Origin: Betaproteobacteria bacterium
Lineage (GTDB): Bacteria; Pseudomonadota; Gammaproteobacteria; Burkholderiales; Casimicrobiaceae
Assembly: GCA_016717855.1 (NCBI GenBank)
Contig: JADKEV010000009.1
Location: forward strand, 1 to 64,000
Length of the DNA stretch: 64,000 bases
Direction: 5' to 3'
The notes under the pieces were generated by a model. The model ran no database searches. It was not told where the DNA came from and saw only the letters and a list, made by a program, of their open reading frames with translations. Shown one piece after another: positions 25,364 through 35,061 of this stretch. Positions within the stretch are counted from its first letter, which is position 1; each line of letters begins with the position of its first letter. The translations under genes were made by a program, and so were the position numbers.

Positions 25364-26187
25364 CGGCCCCGGACCTGCCGGCAGCAGCGCCGCCAGCCGG
25401 CGGCAGTGTGCCGGCGTGGATCCGCAAGCGCGGTGGTGCGATCGTGATCGCCATTGCGCTGCTGTTGTTGTGGGAGGTGGGCGTGCGCCTGCTGGGCATC
25501 AAGGAGTACCTGCTGCCGCCGCCTTCGCGGATCTGGCTGGAATTCGCGAAGCGCTCGGGCACGGTCATGGGCGGGGCGTGGGTGACCACCCAGGAGATTC
25601 TCGGCGGCTACGTGCTCGCGGTGCTGGTCAGCATTCCGTTCGCGCTGGCCGTCACGTACTCGCGCTTCATGGAAAACGCCGTCTATCCGGTGGTCGTGTT
25701 CCTGCAGATCGTGCCCAAGATCGCCATCGCTCCGCTGTTCATCATCTGGTTCGGCTTCGGCTACACGCCCAAGTTGCTGATCGTGTTCCTGCTGTCGTTC
25801 TTTCCGATCGTCGTGTCGAGCATCGCGGGCTTCAAGGCCGTGGATCCGGAGATCATGGACTTCGCCCGGACCACGGGCGCCGGCGGCTGGAAGCTGTTCG
25901 CGCGCATCCGGCTGCCGCAGGCGCTGCCGGACATCTTCACCGGGATGAAGGTGGGCGCCGCGCTCTCGGCCACCGCGGCGATCGTCGCCGAGTTCGTCGC
26001 CTCGGACCGGGGGCTGGGTTACCTGCTGCTGCAGTACAACGGCAACCTGGATACGCCAATGGTGTTCGCCGTGATATTTCTGCTCAGCTTCATCGGGCTC
26101 GCCGTGTACTACACCGTGGAATTCATCGAGCGCATCACGATTCCATGGCATGTTTCACAAACCAACGCAGGGCAAGCGCCGCTGTAG
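25360..26187 (+). CDS. NitT/TauT-family ABC transporter permease
   Basis: A 275-residue inner-membrane permease of the SsuC/TauC/ThiX group with about six spans. The coupling EAA-like loop reads DFARTTGAGGWKLFARIRLPQALPDIFTGMKVG. The substrate may be a sulfonate, nitrate, pyrimidine or aromatic compound. It overlaps the cupin gene by 4 bases and precedes the NMT1-type binding protein and ATPase. Its TAG stop lies inside a REP-like repeat (GTAGGATGG), so the original C-terminus may have been trimmed or replaced by the insertion. Confidence 0.9.
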   Translation: MTAPDLPAAAPPAGGSVPAWIRKRGGAIVIAIALLLLWEVGVRLLGIKEYLLPPPSRIWLEFAKRSGTVMGGAWVTTQEILGGYVLAVLVSIPFALAVTYSRFMENAVYPVVVFLQIVPKIAIAPLFIIWFGFGYTPKLLIVFLLSFFPIVVSSIAGFKAVDPEIMDFARTTGAGGWKLFARIRLPQALPDIFTGMKVGAALSATAAIVAEFVASDRGLGYLLLQYNGNLDTPMVFAVIFLLSFIGLAVYYTVEFIERITIPWHVSQTNAGQAPL

Positions 26188-26260
26188 GATGGATCGAGCG
26201 TAGGATGGGTGGAGCGAAGCGATACCCATCATTGGTGGGTGGAGCGGCGCGATACCCATG
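26184..26260 (+). repeat. REP-like element, copy 3: tandem degenerate units
   Basis: One good unit (26199-26230) is flanked by partial copies at 26184-26198 (GTAGGATGGATCGAG) and 26234-26259 (GGTGGGTGGAGCGGCGCGA), with a weaker trace to about 26284. The array sits between the permease and binding-protein genes of one operon, and its first unit supplies the permease stop codon. Confidence 0.85.
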
Positions 26261-26310
26261 ATCGACGAAGCAACGCGATACTCAACAACGACTTTCTCAG
26301 GAGGAATGTC

Positions 26311-27275
26311 ATGAAGTGGATCAATTTCGCAATCGGCCTGGTGGTTCTGGCGCTGGGCATGTCCGCCCAGGCGCAGGACGCGGTGTCGTTCCGTCTCAAC
26401 TGGTATCTCGGCGGCCTACACGTGCCGTTCTATTACGGCAAGGAAATGGGGTTCTACAAGCAGGAAGGCATCGACCTCACGATCAACGAGGGCCGGGGTT
26501 CGGCCAACACCGTGCAGGTCGTCGCGGCCGGCTCCGACACGTTCGGCCTCGCCGATTCGTCCAGCCTGATCACGACGGCGACCAAGGGCGCCGACATCAA
26601 GTCGGTGATGTCGCTGCTGAACTCCACCGGCTTCTCGGTCGTCTCGCTGGCGTCCACGGGCATCAAGACGCCCAAGGACCTGGAGGGCAAGTCGCTCGCC
26701 GTCTCCCCGGGCGATCCGCTGGGGCAGCTCTTCCGGGCGCTGGCGGCGCATAACAAGCTGGACATGAACACGATCAAGTTCGTCCAGGTCGATCCGGCCG
26801 CCAAGGTGGTCTCGGTGCTGGAGAAGCGCGTCGACGCGCTGCTCGGTGGGGCCGACGACCAGTTCTTCCTGATCAAGTACAAGGGCGTGGAACCGGCGGC
26901 GCTGCGCTTCGCCGACCATGGCGCGAACATCGTCGGGATGACCATCATGACCACAGGCAACACCATAAAGACCAAGCCCGACCTCGTCCGCCGCTTCGTC
27001 CGCGCGACGGCGCGCTCGTGGGAGGCGGCGAAGAAGAATCCGAATGCCGCGGTCGACGCGGCGCTGAAGGCCAAGGCCGACCTGAACCGGCAGTCGACCT
27101 ACGACCAGATGCTGGTCGACTTCGAGCTGCTCGATTCCCCCAACTCCAAAGGCAAGATCGGTCTTGGCGCCAAGGCCGACTGGGACCAGACCCTCATGCT
27201 GCTCAAGCAGTATCGCGAGCTCGACACCAAGGAGCCGTGGACGACGTTCCACACCAACGAATTCCTGCCGCAGTG

Positions 27276-27276
<1 letters not shown>
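26311..27276 (+). CDS. NMT1/THI5-like ABC transporter periplasmic binding protein
   Basis: A 321-residue binding protein with a cleavable signal peptide (MKWINFAIGLVVLALGMSAQA, then QDAVSF) and the NMT1 signature FRLNWYLGGLHVPFYYGKEMGFYKQEGIDLTI shared with thiamine-precursor and sulfonate binding proteins. A strong AGGAGG-like site precedes ATG 26311. The stop overlaps the ATPase start by one base (TGATG). With the permease and ATPase it completes an importer. Ligand cannot be assigned from sequence alone. Confidence 0.9.
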
Positions 27277-28109
<833 letters not shown>

Positions 28110-28448
28110 CGCGGACGGCTGCGGCGGCCTCGTTCCGGTGTGGCCGTCGGGAAGCGTGTCCGACTCGGGACCGCGGGCGCGCAGACCATCACCAAGATGT
28201 CATCGCTGCGCTCCACCAATCCTACGACCATCATTCGGCGCCGCCCGGCCCGCACCTTCCTGTTGACAATCCGCGGCCAAAGTGGGACATTGCGCAAAAG
28301 TGGCTGGACCACCAGACCACTTGACCAATAGTGCGCAACGCGCAATTCGGGGTTGCAGGCGGCGTGAACGCCGGCGGCCCCGGGGTTCTCCCGCTTCACA
28401 AAACCCAGACAATGCAACGCCGCGCCAACGTAGCGACAGGAGCGACTC
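28110..28448. other. intergenic region before the GntR gene
   Basis: The 339 bases contain a minus-strand REP-like element (28199-28226), a TTGACA hexamer at 28263-28268 without a convincing -10, and three GACCA words starting at 28307, 28315 and 28323, exactly 8 bases apart, with GCGCAA words on both sides. No ORF is convincing. The GACCA series is a candidate regulator site for the adjacent GntR protein. Confidence 0.5.
28199..28226 (-). repeat. REP-like element, copy 4
   Basis: On the reverse strand it reads CGTAGGATTGGTGGAGCGCA and continues GCGATGAC. It is a single, slightly diverged unit lacking the CCCATC end, in the intergenic space after the NitT-type ATPase gene. Confidence 0.7.
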
Positions 28449-29198
28449 TTGACGGTAACTCTCGATGCGATCGAGCCCCACCGGCTGTATCGGCAGATCG
28501 CCGACCGCATCGGCGCGCTGATCGCAGGCGGGGAATATCCGCCCGGGACCCGGCTGCCGCCCGAGCGCGACCTGGCGGCGCAATTGCAGGTCAGCCGCAC
28601 GTCGGTGCGCGAAGCGCTGATTGCGCTTGAACTGGGTGGCCTGATCGACATCCGGATGGGGTCGGGGATTTACGTGCGCGACCAGCGCGGTGCCGCGATG
28701 CACCTGGTCGGGCAGGGCGACAAGGCCACCGGGCCGTTCGAGCAATTGCGGGCGCGCTGGCTGATCGAAGGCCAAACCGCCGCGCTGGCGGCCAAAAACG
28801 CGAGCCTGGACGATGTGGCGGCGCTGCGCGAGCTGAGCAGCCAGATGAGAGAATACCGGCCGCATAGCCGGGACGTCCCGGACCGACTGTTCCACGTCCG
28901 GATCGCCGAGGCCTCGGGCAACAGCGTGCTCGCGCTGGTCGTCGAGTTCCTCTGGGAGCAGCGCAAGGGGCCGCTGTGGGCGCAGATCGAAAAGCATTTC
29001 CATACCCCGGCGCTGCTGCGGCAGTCGGTCGACGATCACCAGGCGATCATCCGCGCGATTTCCGCGCGCGACGCGCCGGGCGCCCGGCGGGCGATGCGCT
29101 CGCACCTGAACCGGGTGTCCCGCGAGTTCGCGCGGGGCTGGCGGCCGGCCCGTACCAAGGCGGCGAAGGCCGGAGGCAAAGCGTCGGAGGAAACATAG
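28449..29198 (+). CDS. GntR-family regulator, FadR subfamily
   Basis: A 249-residue regulator with an N-terminal winged helix (LYRQIADRIGALIAGGEYPPGTRLPPERDLAAQLQVSRTSVREALIALELGGLIDIRMGSGIYV, residues about 12-76) and an all-helical FCD effector domain behind it (LRARWLIEGQTAALAA, DRLFHVRIAEASGNSVLALVVE, DDHQAIIRAI). The start is TTG 28449, set by AGGAG 8 bases upstream and by homology. FCD regulators respond to carboxylates such as uronates or gluconate, which fits the uxaC/uxuB genes downstream and suggests that it controls the transporter-uronate block. Confidence 0.88.
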   Translation: MTVTLDAIEPHRLYRQIADRIGALIAGGEYPPGTRLPPERDLAAQLQVSRTSVREALIALELGGLIDIRMGSGIYVRDQRGAAMHLVGQGDKATGPFEQLRARWLIEGQTAALAAKNASLDDVAALRELSSQMREYRPHSRDVPDRLFHVRIAEASGNSVLALVVEFLWEQRKGPLWAQIEKHFHTPALLRQSVDDHQAIIRAISARDAPGARRAMRSHLNRVSREFARGWRPARTKAAKAGGKASEET

Positions 29199-29351
29199 GG
29201 CGAATTTGATCCACGACAGCCTGCAAGCTCGTCATCCGTGTTCTCATGCCTGCCGGGCAACCGGAAGGCGAACGGGAAAGGCAGGAGCCGACTCGGTGCG
29301 CTGTAGCGGCTTTCGTAAGTTGAAGTGTGAACCCGTAACAAAGGAGAAAGC

Positions 29352-30518
29352 ATGAAGAACGTAAGGACCAAACTGGCCGTCGCGCTCGCGCTGGCCGCCC
29401 TCGCCTGTGGCGCAGTCGCGCAGAAGATGCCGACCAGCCCCATCTCCATCAATGTCGTCGACGTCGCGGGGAATCTCGCGCTGACCCAGGACGCGCTGGA
29501 AGCGTACAAGGCGCAGAACCCGAAGCTGGTCAGCAAGATCACCTTCACCAAGGCGCCCGCGCCCGAACTGCCGGGCAAGCTCAAAGCGATGCAGGCGGCA
29601 GGCCGGGTCGACATCGACCTGATACTGACCGGCACCGACGTGCTGGCGGCCGGGATCGAGCAGGGCCTGCTGGTCAAGCTCTTTCCCGATCATGAAAAGG
29701 CGTTCCCGGGCGTGATGGACAGCCTGATGCCCGCTCCGCGCAAGATGCAGGATCTGGCGCAGGGCCAGGGCCTGGTCGTGGCGTTCATGCCTGCCGGGCC
29801 GCTGCTCGAGTACAACCCGGCCAAGGTCAAGAATCCGCCGACGACGCCGGCCGAACTGCTCGCCTGGTGCAAGGCCAACCCGAACAAGCTGATCTATGCG
29901 CGGCCGGCCAATTCGGGACCCGGACGCACCTTCATGATGGGCCTGCCCTACATCCTCGGCGACAAGGATCCGAAGGATCCGATCAAAGGCTGGGACAAGA
30001 CCTGGGCGTACCTTAAGGACCTGAACAGCTGCATCGAATACTACCCGACGGGCACCGGCGCGGTGATGAAGGAACTGGGCGAAGGCTCGCGCGACATCAC
30101 GGTCACCATGACGGGCTGGGACATCAACCCCCGCGTGCTGGGCATAGTGCCGAAGGAATTCAAGGTCACGCCGCTCAAGGGCATGACCTGGGTGAACGAC
30201 GCGCACTACATGGTGATCCCGAAGGGTGTCGCCGAAGACCACCTGTACGTGCTGCTCGACCTGATGAAGTTCATGATGCAGCCGGCGCAGCAGGCGCTGA
30301 CATATGACAAGGGATATTTCTATCCCGGCCCCGCCGTGAAGAACGTGCCGGTGACCATGGCCCCGCAGGCGAGCCAGGACGCACTGAAGGAATTCGGCCG
30401 TCCGGAGTACGACAAGTGGCTGGCGGAATTCCCGCACACATTGCCGCTGGATGCCAAGCCCATGGTCGAGGCGTTCAAGAAGTGGGACCAGGAAGTCGGC
30501 ACGCAGAAGACCAAGTAA
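29352..30518 (+). CDS. ABC transporter extracellular solute-binding protein, family 1
   Basis: A 388-residue periplasmic protein with a signal peptide (MKNVRTKLAVALALAALACGAVA, then QKMP). The fold is of the PotD/family 1 kind: DIDLILTGTDVLAAGIEQGLLVKL near the N-lobe, QGQGLVVAFMPAGPLLEYNP in the hinge region and a C-lobe with TMTGWDINPRVLGIVPKEFK. An AAAGGAG site lies 6-7 bases before the ATG. It leads an operon with a MalK/PotA-type ATPase, two permeases, fructuronate reductase and uronate isomerase. A hexuronate or other sugar-acid ligand is inferred from that context only. Confidence 0.88.
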   Translation: MKNVRTKLAVALALAALACGAVAQKMPTSPISINVVDVAGNLALTQDALEAYKAQNPKLVSKITFTKAPAPELPGKLKAMQAAGRVDIDLILTGTDVLAAGIEQGLLVKLFPDHEKAFPGVMDSLMPAPRKMQDLAQGQGLVVAFMPAGPLLEYNPAKVKNPPTTPAELLAWCKANPNKLIYARPANSGPGRTFMMGLPYILGDKDPKDPIKGWDKTWAYLKDLNSCIEYYPTGTGAVMKELGEGSRDITVTMTGWDINPRVLGIVPKEFKVTPLKGMTWVNDAHYMVIPKGVAEDHLYVLLDLMKFMMQPAQQALTYDKGYFYPGPAVKNVPVTMAPQASQDALKEFGRPEYDKWLAEFPHTLPLDAKPMVEAFKKWDQEVGTQKTK

Positions 30519-30563
30519 GCGCAGTCGCGATGGCGCGGGCCGCGTGGCGGACCGCGCGTTCCA

Positions 30564-30595
30564 GCGTCCGCGCGCATCAAGGTGTGCGCGGACGT
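30564..30595 (+). promoter_or_regulatory. stem-loop between binding-protein and ATPase genes
   Basis: CGTCCGCGCGCA (30565-30576) pairs with TGTGCGCGGACG (30583-30594), one mismatch in 12, around a 6-base loop. No T-run follows, so it is not a classic terminator. Such hairpins after ABC binding-protein genes usually protect the upstream message, raising binding protein over membrane subunits. Confidence 0.55.
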
Positions 30596-30700
30596 GCACG
30601 ATCAGCACAGGACCGGCGAGACACCGGCGCCGAATTCAAACGAACTTCATCATCGGCGCCGCATGCGCGCACGTGACAGGGTCTTCAGGCGGGTCCACAG

Positions 30701-31777
30701 ATGAAACAGGATTTTTCCCAGCTTCGGCTCGACAAGGTGACGCGACGCTTCGCGGCTGCCGGCGCCCAGTCCATAGCCGCGCTGGACAACATGACGCTGA
30801 CGGTCGAGCGCGGTGAGTTCATCGCACTTCTGGGGCCGTCCGGCTGCGGCAAGTCGACGGCGCTCAACTGCATCGCCGGGCTGCTGGCGCTGTCCGACGG
30901 CAGCATCTGCCTGGACGAGGAGCGCATCGACATCCTGCCGCCCGAGAAGCGCGGGTTCGGCATGGTCTTCCAGAACTACGCGTTGTTTCCGCACATGACG
31001 GTACGCAGAAACATCGGCTTCGGCCTGCTGATGCGCGGCGAATCCAGCGCCGATATCGAGCGCAAGGTCGAAGCGGTGGTGCGGCTCGTGCAGTTGCAGG
31101 GTCACGAGGACAAGCTGCCGGGGCAACTTTCCGGCGGCCAGCAGCAGCGCGTGGCGATCGCCCGCGCGATCGTGATCGAGCCGCCGCTGGTGTTGATGGA
31201 CGAGCCGCTGTCCAACCTGGATGCCAAGCTGCGGCTGGAAATGCGCGCGGAGATCCGGCGGATCCACCGCGAGCTGGGCCGCACCACTATTTATGTCACC
31301 CACGACCAGGACGAGGCGCTGTCGCTCGCCGACCGGATCGTGGTCATCAAGGACGGCCGGGTCCAGCAGATCGCGCCGCCGGCGGAGATCTACGGGCAAC
31401 CGGCGAATCTCGACGTCGCGCGGTTCATGGGTTATCGCAACGTGCTCAGCCTCGATGTCGCGTCCCAGGCCGACGGCCGCGCGCAGTTGTCGAGCCCGGG
31501 CCTGAGGCTGCAGGGGATGATCAAGCAGCCGCTGGGGGCGAAGGCTGCCGCCGCTATCCGCCCCGAGGAGTTAATCGTCGGCGACGGGCCCAACGCCATT
31601 GACGGGAAGATCGAAAATGTCGAGTACAGCGGCCGCGATTCGCTGCTCGACGTGATCACCCCGGCCGGCATCCGGCTGCACGTGCGCAGCGTCGTGCACC
31701 CGGCGGTGGGGGCGCAGGTGCGCCTGTCGGTGCCGCCGGAACGGGTCCTTGTGTACCCAGCCGAATCGAATCAGTGA
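30701..31777 (+). CDS. ABC transporter ATPase, MalK/PotA type
   Basis: A 358-residue ATPase with Walker A GPSGCGKSTAL, Q-loop FQNYALFPHM, signature LSGGQQQRVAIARA, Walker B VLMDEPLSNLD and H-switch YVTHDQDEA. From about residue 240 a C-terminal TOBE domain follows (YRNVLSLDVAS, AAIRPEELIVGDG, VEYSGRDSLLDV). It lies 182 bases after the binding protein with a hairpin between, and overlaps the first permease by one base. The class includes polyamine, phosphonate and sugar importers. Confidence 0.92.
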   Translation: MKQDFSQLRLDKVTRRFAAAGAQSIAALDNMTLTVERGEFIALLGPSGCGKSTALNCIAGLLALSDGSICLDEERIDILPPEKRGFGMVFQNYALFPHMTVRRNIGFGLLMRGESSADIERKVEAVVRLVQLQGHEDKLPGQLSGGQQQRVAIARAIVIEPPLVLMDEPLSNLDAKLRLEMRAEIRRIHRELGRTTIYVTHDQDEALSLADRIVVIKDGRVQQIAPPAEIYGQPANLDVARFMGYRNVLSLDVASQADGRAQLSSPGLRLQGMIKQPLGAKAAAAIRPEELIVGDGPNAIDGKIENVEYSGRDSLLDVITPAGIRLHVRSVVHPAVGAQVRLSVPPERVLVYPAESNQ

Positions 31778-32649
31778 TGGCCGCCCCCCTGCATACCCGG
31801 GCTGCCGGGCTCGACCGTACGCTATTCCTGGTCGTGCCGGCCGCGCTGTTCATGCTGCTTGTGTTCGTCTACCCGTTTCTATACGGATTGATGCTGTCGT
31901 TCACGCCGACAGAGGGTGGAGCGCTCGCCAACTACATCAAGTTCTTCACCACCGACAACCTGTGGCCGACCATAGGCACAACGCTCAAGCTCGCCATGCC
32001 GGCGACCTTGATCAATGTCGGGCTGGCGATTCCGATCGCCTACCAGATGCGCCGCAAGTCGCCGTACCAGAAATGGGTGACGACGATCCTGGTCGTGCCG
32101 ATCACGCTGGGCACGGTGCTGATCGCCGAGGGCATGCTGACCTATTTCGGCCCGCGCGGCTGGCTGTCGCAGACTCTGCAGTTCTTCCATCTCTACGAAG
32201 GGCCGATACGCCTGACGCACAACTACTGGGGCGTGCTGATCTCGCTGATCATCTCCGGCTTTCCGTTCGTGTTCCTGCTGATCCTGTCCTACATCACCGG
32301 CATCGATCCGGTGCTCGCGCGCGCGGCGGCGACGCTGGGCGCCGATCCCTGGCAACAATTCAAGCAGATCTACTGGCCGCTGTTGATCCCGGGGATAGCG
32401 ATGGCGTTCTGCCTGGCGTTCGTCCAGGCCTTCTCGGTCTTCCCGTCCGCCGTGCTGCTGGGGGCGCCGCAGGGGCCGACGCGCGTGATCTCGATCGCCG
32501 CGTACGAAGCGGCGTTCGAGCAGTACGATTACTCGCTAGCCTCGGCAATCGCGATGCTCATGGGCTTCGTGCAACTGATCATCGTCGCGTTCGTCCTCGG
32601 GATGCGCCGCGTGTTCTATCGCGGGCCGGTCACCGGCGGAAAGGGGTGA
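31777..32649 (+). CDS. ABC transporter permease, PotB-like
   Basis: A 290-residue permease with six predicted spans, beginning VPAALFMLLVFVYPFLYGLMLSFTP. The EAA-type loop is ARAAATLGADPWQQFKQIYWPLLIPGIAM near residue 190. ATG 31777 overlaps the ATPase stop (TGATG); a GTG three bases earlier is possible. It pairs with the next permease to form the heterodimeric channel. Confidence 0.9.
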   Translation: MAAPLHTRAAGLDRTLFLVVPAALFMLLVFVYPFLYGLMLSFTPTEGGALANYIKFFTTDNLWPTIGTTLKLAMPATLINVGLAIPIAYQMRRKSPYQKWVTTILVVPITLGTVLIAEGMLTYFGPRGWLSQTLQFFHLYEGPIRLTHNYWGVLISLIISGFPFVFLLILSYITGIDPVLARAAATLGADPWQQFKQIYWPLLIPGIAMAFCLAFVQAFSVFPSAVLLGAPQGPTRVISIAAYEAAFEQYDYSLASAIAMLMGFVQLIIVAFVLGMRRVFYRGPVTGGKG

Positions 32650-32653
32650 AGCG

Positions 32654-33493
32654 ATGAATACCAACCTGCTTGCGCGCGCCGCCCGGGGACTGATCTGGGG
32701 TGTGATGACGCTGTTCCTGGCCAACATTTTCCTGATGATCGCCGCAGTAACGACGAGTTCGATTGCCCGCCGCTGGCTGGGCACGTTTCTGCCTGATGGC
32801 TACACATTCCAATGGTATCTGGATGCGTGGAAGGAATTCCAGCTCGGCGCCGTCTTGTGGGTCACCGCGGAGGTGGTCGTCGCCGTGGTCGGCCTGTCGC
32901 TGCTGATCGGGGTGCCCGCCGCGTACGCGCTTGCGCGCCGCGACTTCATCGGCAAGCGCTGGCTGATGCTGCTGTTCCTGCTGCCGCTGATGGTCCCGCC
33001 CATCACCTACGGCATTCCGCTCGCGACAGTGTTCTACAAGCTGCACCTGGGCGGCACGATCTATGGCGTGATCCTGTCCAACATGGTGCCCGCGCTGCCG
33101 TTCGTGATACTGGTGATGACGCCGTTCATCGAGCAGATCGACCCGAACCTCGAATCCGCGGCGCGCGTGTTCGGCGCGAGCACACGCAAGATGTTCTGGC
33201 ACGTGCTCACGCCGCTGCTGGCGCCCGGCATCCTCGCCGCCGCGCTGCTGGTGCTGGTGCGCACGATCGCGATGTTCGAACTCACGTTCCTGACCGCGGG
33301 GCCGGATTCGCAGACGCTGGTCGTCGCGCTGTACTACGCAGTGTTCGCCGCGGGCGTGCGCGCACCGCAGTCGATCGATGCGATGGCGATGGTCTACATG
33401 GTGATCACGCTGATCTGGCTGCTGATCGCGCTGCAGTTCGTGAATCCAACGCAACTGGTGAGCCGCGTCAAGGAGCAGCCGCAAGGCGCGTGA
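32654..33493 (+). CDS. ABC transporter permease, PotC-like
   Basis: A 279-residue permease with six spans and the coupling loop ESAARVFGASTRKMFWHVLTPLLAPGILAA. A GGGGTGAAG site precedes ATG 32654, and only 4 bases separate it from the first permease. It completes the importer begun at 29352. The long first periplasmic loop (residues about 30-68) is typical of the PotC side of these transporters. Confidence 0.9.
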   Translation: MNTNLLARAARGLIWGVMTLFLANIFLMIAAVTTSSIARRWLGTFLPDGYTFQWYLDAWKEFQLGAVLWVTAEVVVAVVGLSLLIGVPAAYALARRDFIGKRWLMLLFLLPLMVPPITYGIPLATVFYKLHLGGTIYGVILSNMVPALPFVILVMTPFIEQIDPNLESAARVFGASTRKMFWHVLTPLLAPGILAAALLVLVRTIAMFELTFLTAGPDSQTLVVALYYAVFAAGVRAPQSIDAMAMVYMVITLIWLLIALQFVNPTQLVSRVKEQPQGA

Positions 33494-33579
33494 CCGGGCG
33501 CACGCGCCGGCGGCTTGATGCACGTGACGCCTGATCGACCCGCGGTGCGCATCGCGTCCCCGACACTGGAGAATTCAAG

Positions 33580-35061
33580 GTGAACCGACTTTCCCTCGCC
33601 ACGATGGCGTCACTCCCGGCCACCGTCGCACGGCCGGCCTACGATCCGCGCTCGATCTCCATCGGCACCGTGCACCTGGGGATAGGCGCATTTCATCGCG
33701 CGCACCAGGCTCTCTTTACCGACGGGCTGCTCTCCCGAGACCCGCGCTGGGGCATTTGCGGCGTGTCGCTGCAGACGACCACCGCGCGCGAGCAACTGGC
33801 GCCGCAGGACGGGCTGTACACGATCGCGCTGAAGAGCGCCGCGGGCGTCGAGCGGCGCGTGGTCGGCGCACTGCGCGAGGTGCTGTTCGCGGGGGATCAG
33901 AAAGACGCGGTGATCGCCCGGATCGCGGCGCCGGGCACGAAGATCATCACGCTGACGGTCACCGAAAAGGGCTATTGCCACGACCCGGCGACGGGGCGGC
34001 TGAACGCGGCGCATCCTGGCATCGCGCATGATCTCGCGCACTCAGGCGAGCCCACGACCGCGCCCGGCTGGCTGGTCGCCGGGCTGCGCGCGCGGATGGC
34101 TGCCGGCGCCGGCGCGATCACCGTCGTGTGCTGCGACAACCTGCCGCACAACGGCCGCGTGGTCGCCGGCATCGTCGGCGAATTCGCGGCGCGCGTCGAG
34201 GCCGGGCTCGCCGCGTGGATCGCGGCGAACGTCCGCTTTCCCGGCACCATGGTCGATCGCATCGTGCCCGCCACCACGCCGGCGGACCGCGCGGCGTTCG
34301 CCGCCGACTGCGGGATGACCGACGAAGGCCTGGTCGTCGCCGAGCCGTTCATCCAGTGGGTGATCGAGGACGATTTCGCCGGCGGGGCGGGCAACCGCCC
34401 GCGCTGGGAAGACACCGGCGCGCAACTGGTGGCTGACGTCGCGCCGTTCGAACTGATGAAACTGCGGATGCTGAATGGCTCGCATTCGGCGATGGCGTAC
34501 CTGGGCTATCTCGCGGGTTATGACTTCATCTATCAGGTCAGCGCCGATCCGCGCTTCCAGCGGCTGGTAAACGGCTTGTGGGACGAGTCGGGCGCGACCC
34601 TGCCGCCGCTCCCCGGCATCGACATCGGCGCCTACCGGCGCGACCTGCTGGCGCGCTACCAGAACGCCGCGCTGCCGCACAAGACCTGGCAGATCGCCAT
34701 GGACGGCTCGCAGAAGCTCCCGCAGCGACTGCTGCACCCGGCGCGCGAGCGGCTCCAGGCAGACGCTTCGATCGCGCACCTGGCGCTGGCGGTCGCAGGC
34801 TGGATGCGCTACGTCGGCGGCGTCGACGAGCGCGGCGCGGCCATCGATGTCCGCGATCCGCTGGCCGCGCAGTTCAAGGCGATTTGCGCCAATGCCGGAA
34901 ACGCCGATCCGGATGCGCGCGTGCGCGGGTTGCTGGCGCTGGCGCCGATTTTCGGCGACGACCTGCCGGCCGATCCGCGCTTCGTCGAGGCGGTCGCCGG
35001 CTGGCACCGGAAGCTCGCGCGCGACGGCGTGCAGGCTGTTCTCAACACTCACTTCGCATGA
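33580..35061 (+). CDS. uxuB: mannitol-dehydrogenase family oxidoreductase, probable fructuronate reductase
   Basis: A 493-residue long-chain dehydrogenase: SIGTVHLGIGAFHRAHQALF (nucleotide-binding N-terminus), KIITLTVTEKGYC, and the C-terminal helical domain LMKLRMLNGSHSAMAYLGYLAGYDFI with the catalytic-region MDGSQKLPQRLL. The start is GTG 33580 with GGAG 9 bases upstream. It overlaps uxaC by 4 bases (ATGA). Uronate isomerase makes fructuronate or tagaturonate, and this enzyme would reduce it to mannonate or altronate with NADH. Family members also act on mannitol or arabitol, but the uxaC coupling favours UxuB. Confidence 0.82.
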   Translation: MNRLSLATMASLPATVARPAYDPRSISIGTVHLGIGAFHRAHQALFTDGLLSRDPRWGICGVSLQTTTAREQLAPQDGLYTIALKSAAGVERRVVGALREVLFAGDQKDAVIARIAAPGTKIITLTVTEKGYCHDPATGRLNAAHPGIAHDLAHSGEPTTAPGWLVAGLRARMAAGAGAITVVCCDNLPHNGRVVAGIVGEFAARVEAGLAAWIAANVRFPGTMVDRIVPATTPADRAAFAADCGMTDEGLVVAEPFIQWVIEDDFAGGAGNRPRWEDTGAQLVADVAPFELMKLRMLNGSHSAMAYLGYLAGYDFIYQVSADPRFQRLVNGLWDESGATLPPLPGIDIGAYRRDLLARYQNAALPHKTWQIAMDGSQKLPQRLLHPARERLQADASIAHLALAVAGWMRYVGGVDERGAAIDVRDPLAAQFKAICANAGNADPDARVRGLLALAPIFGDDLPADPRFVEAVAGWHRKLARDGVQAVLNTHFA

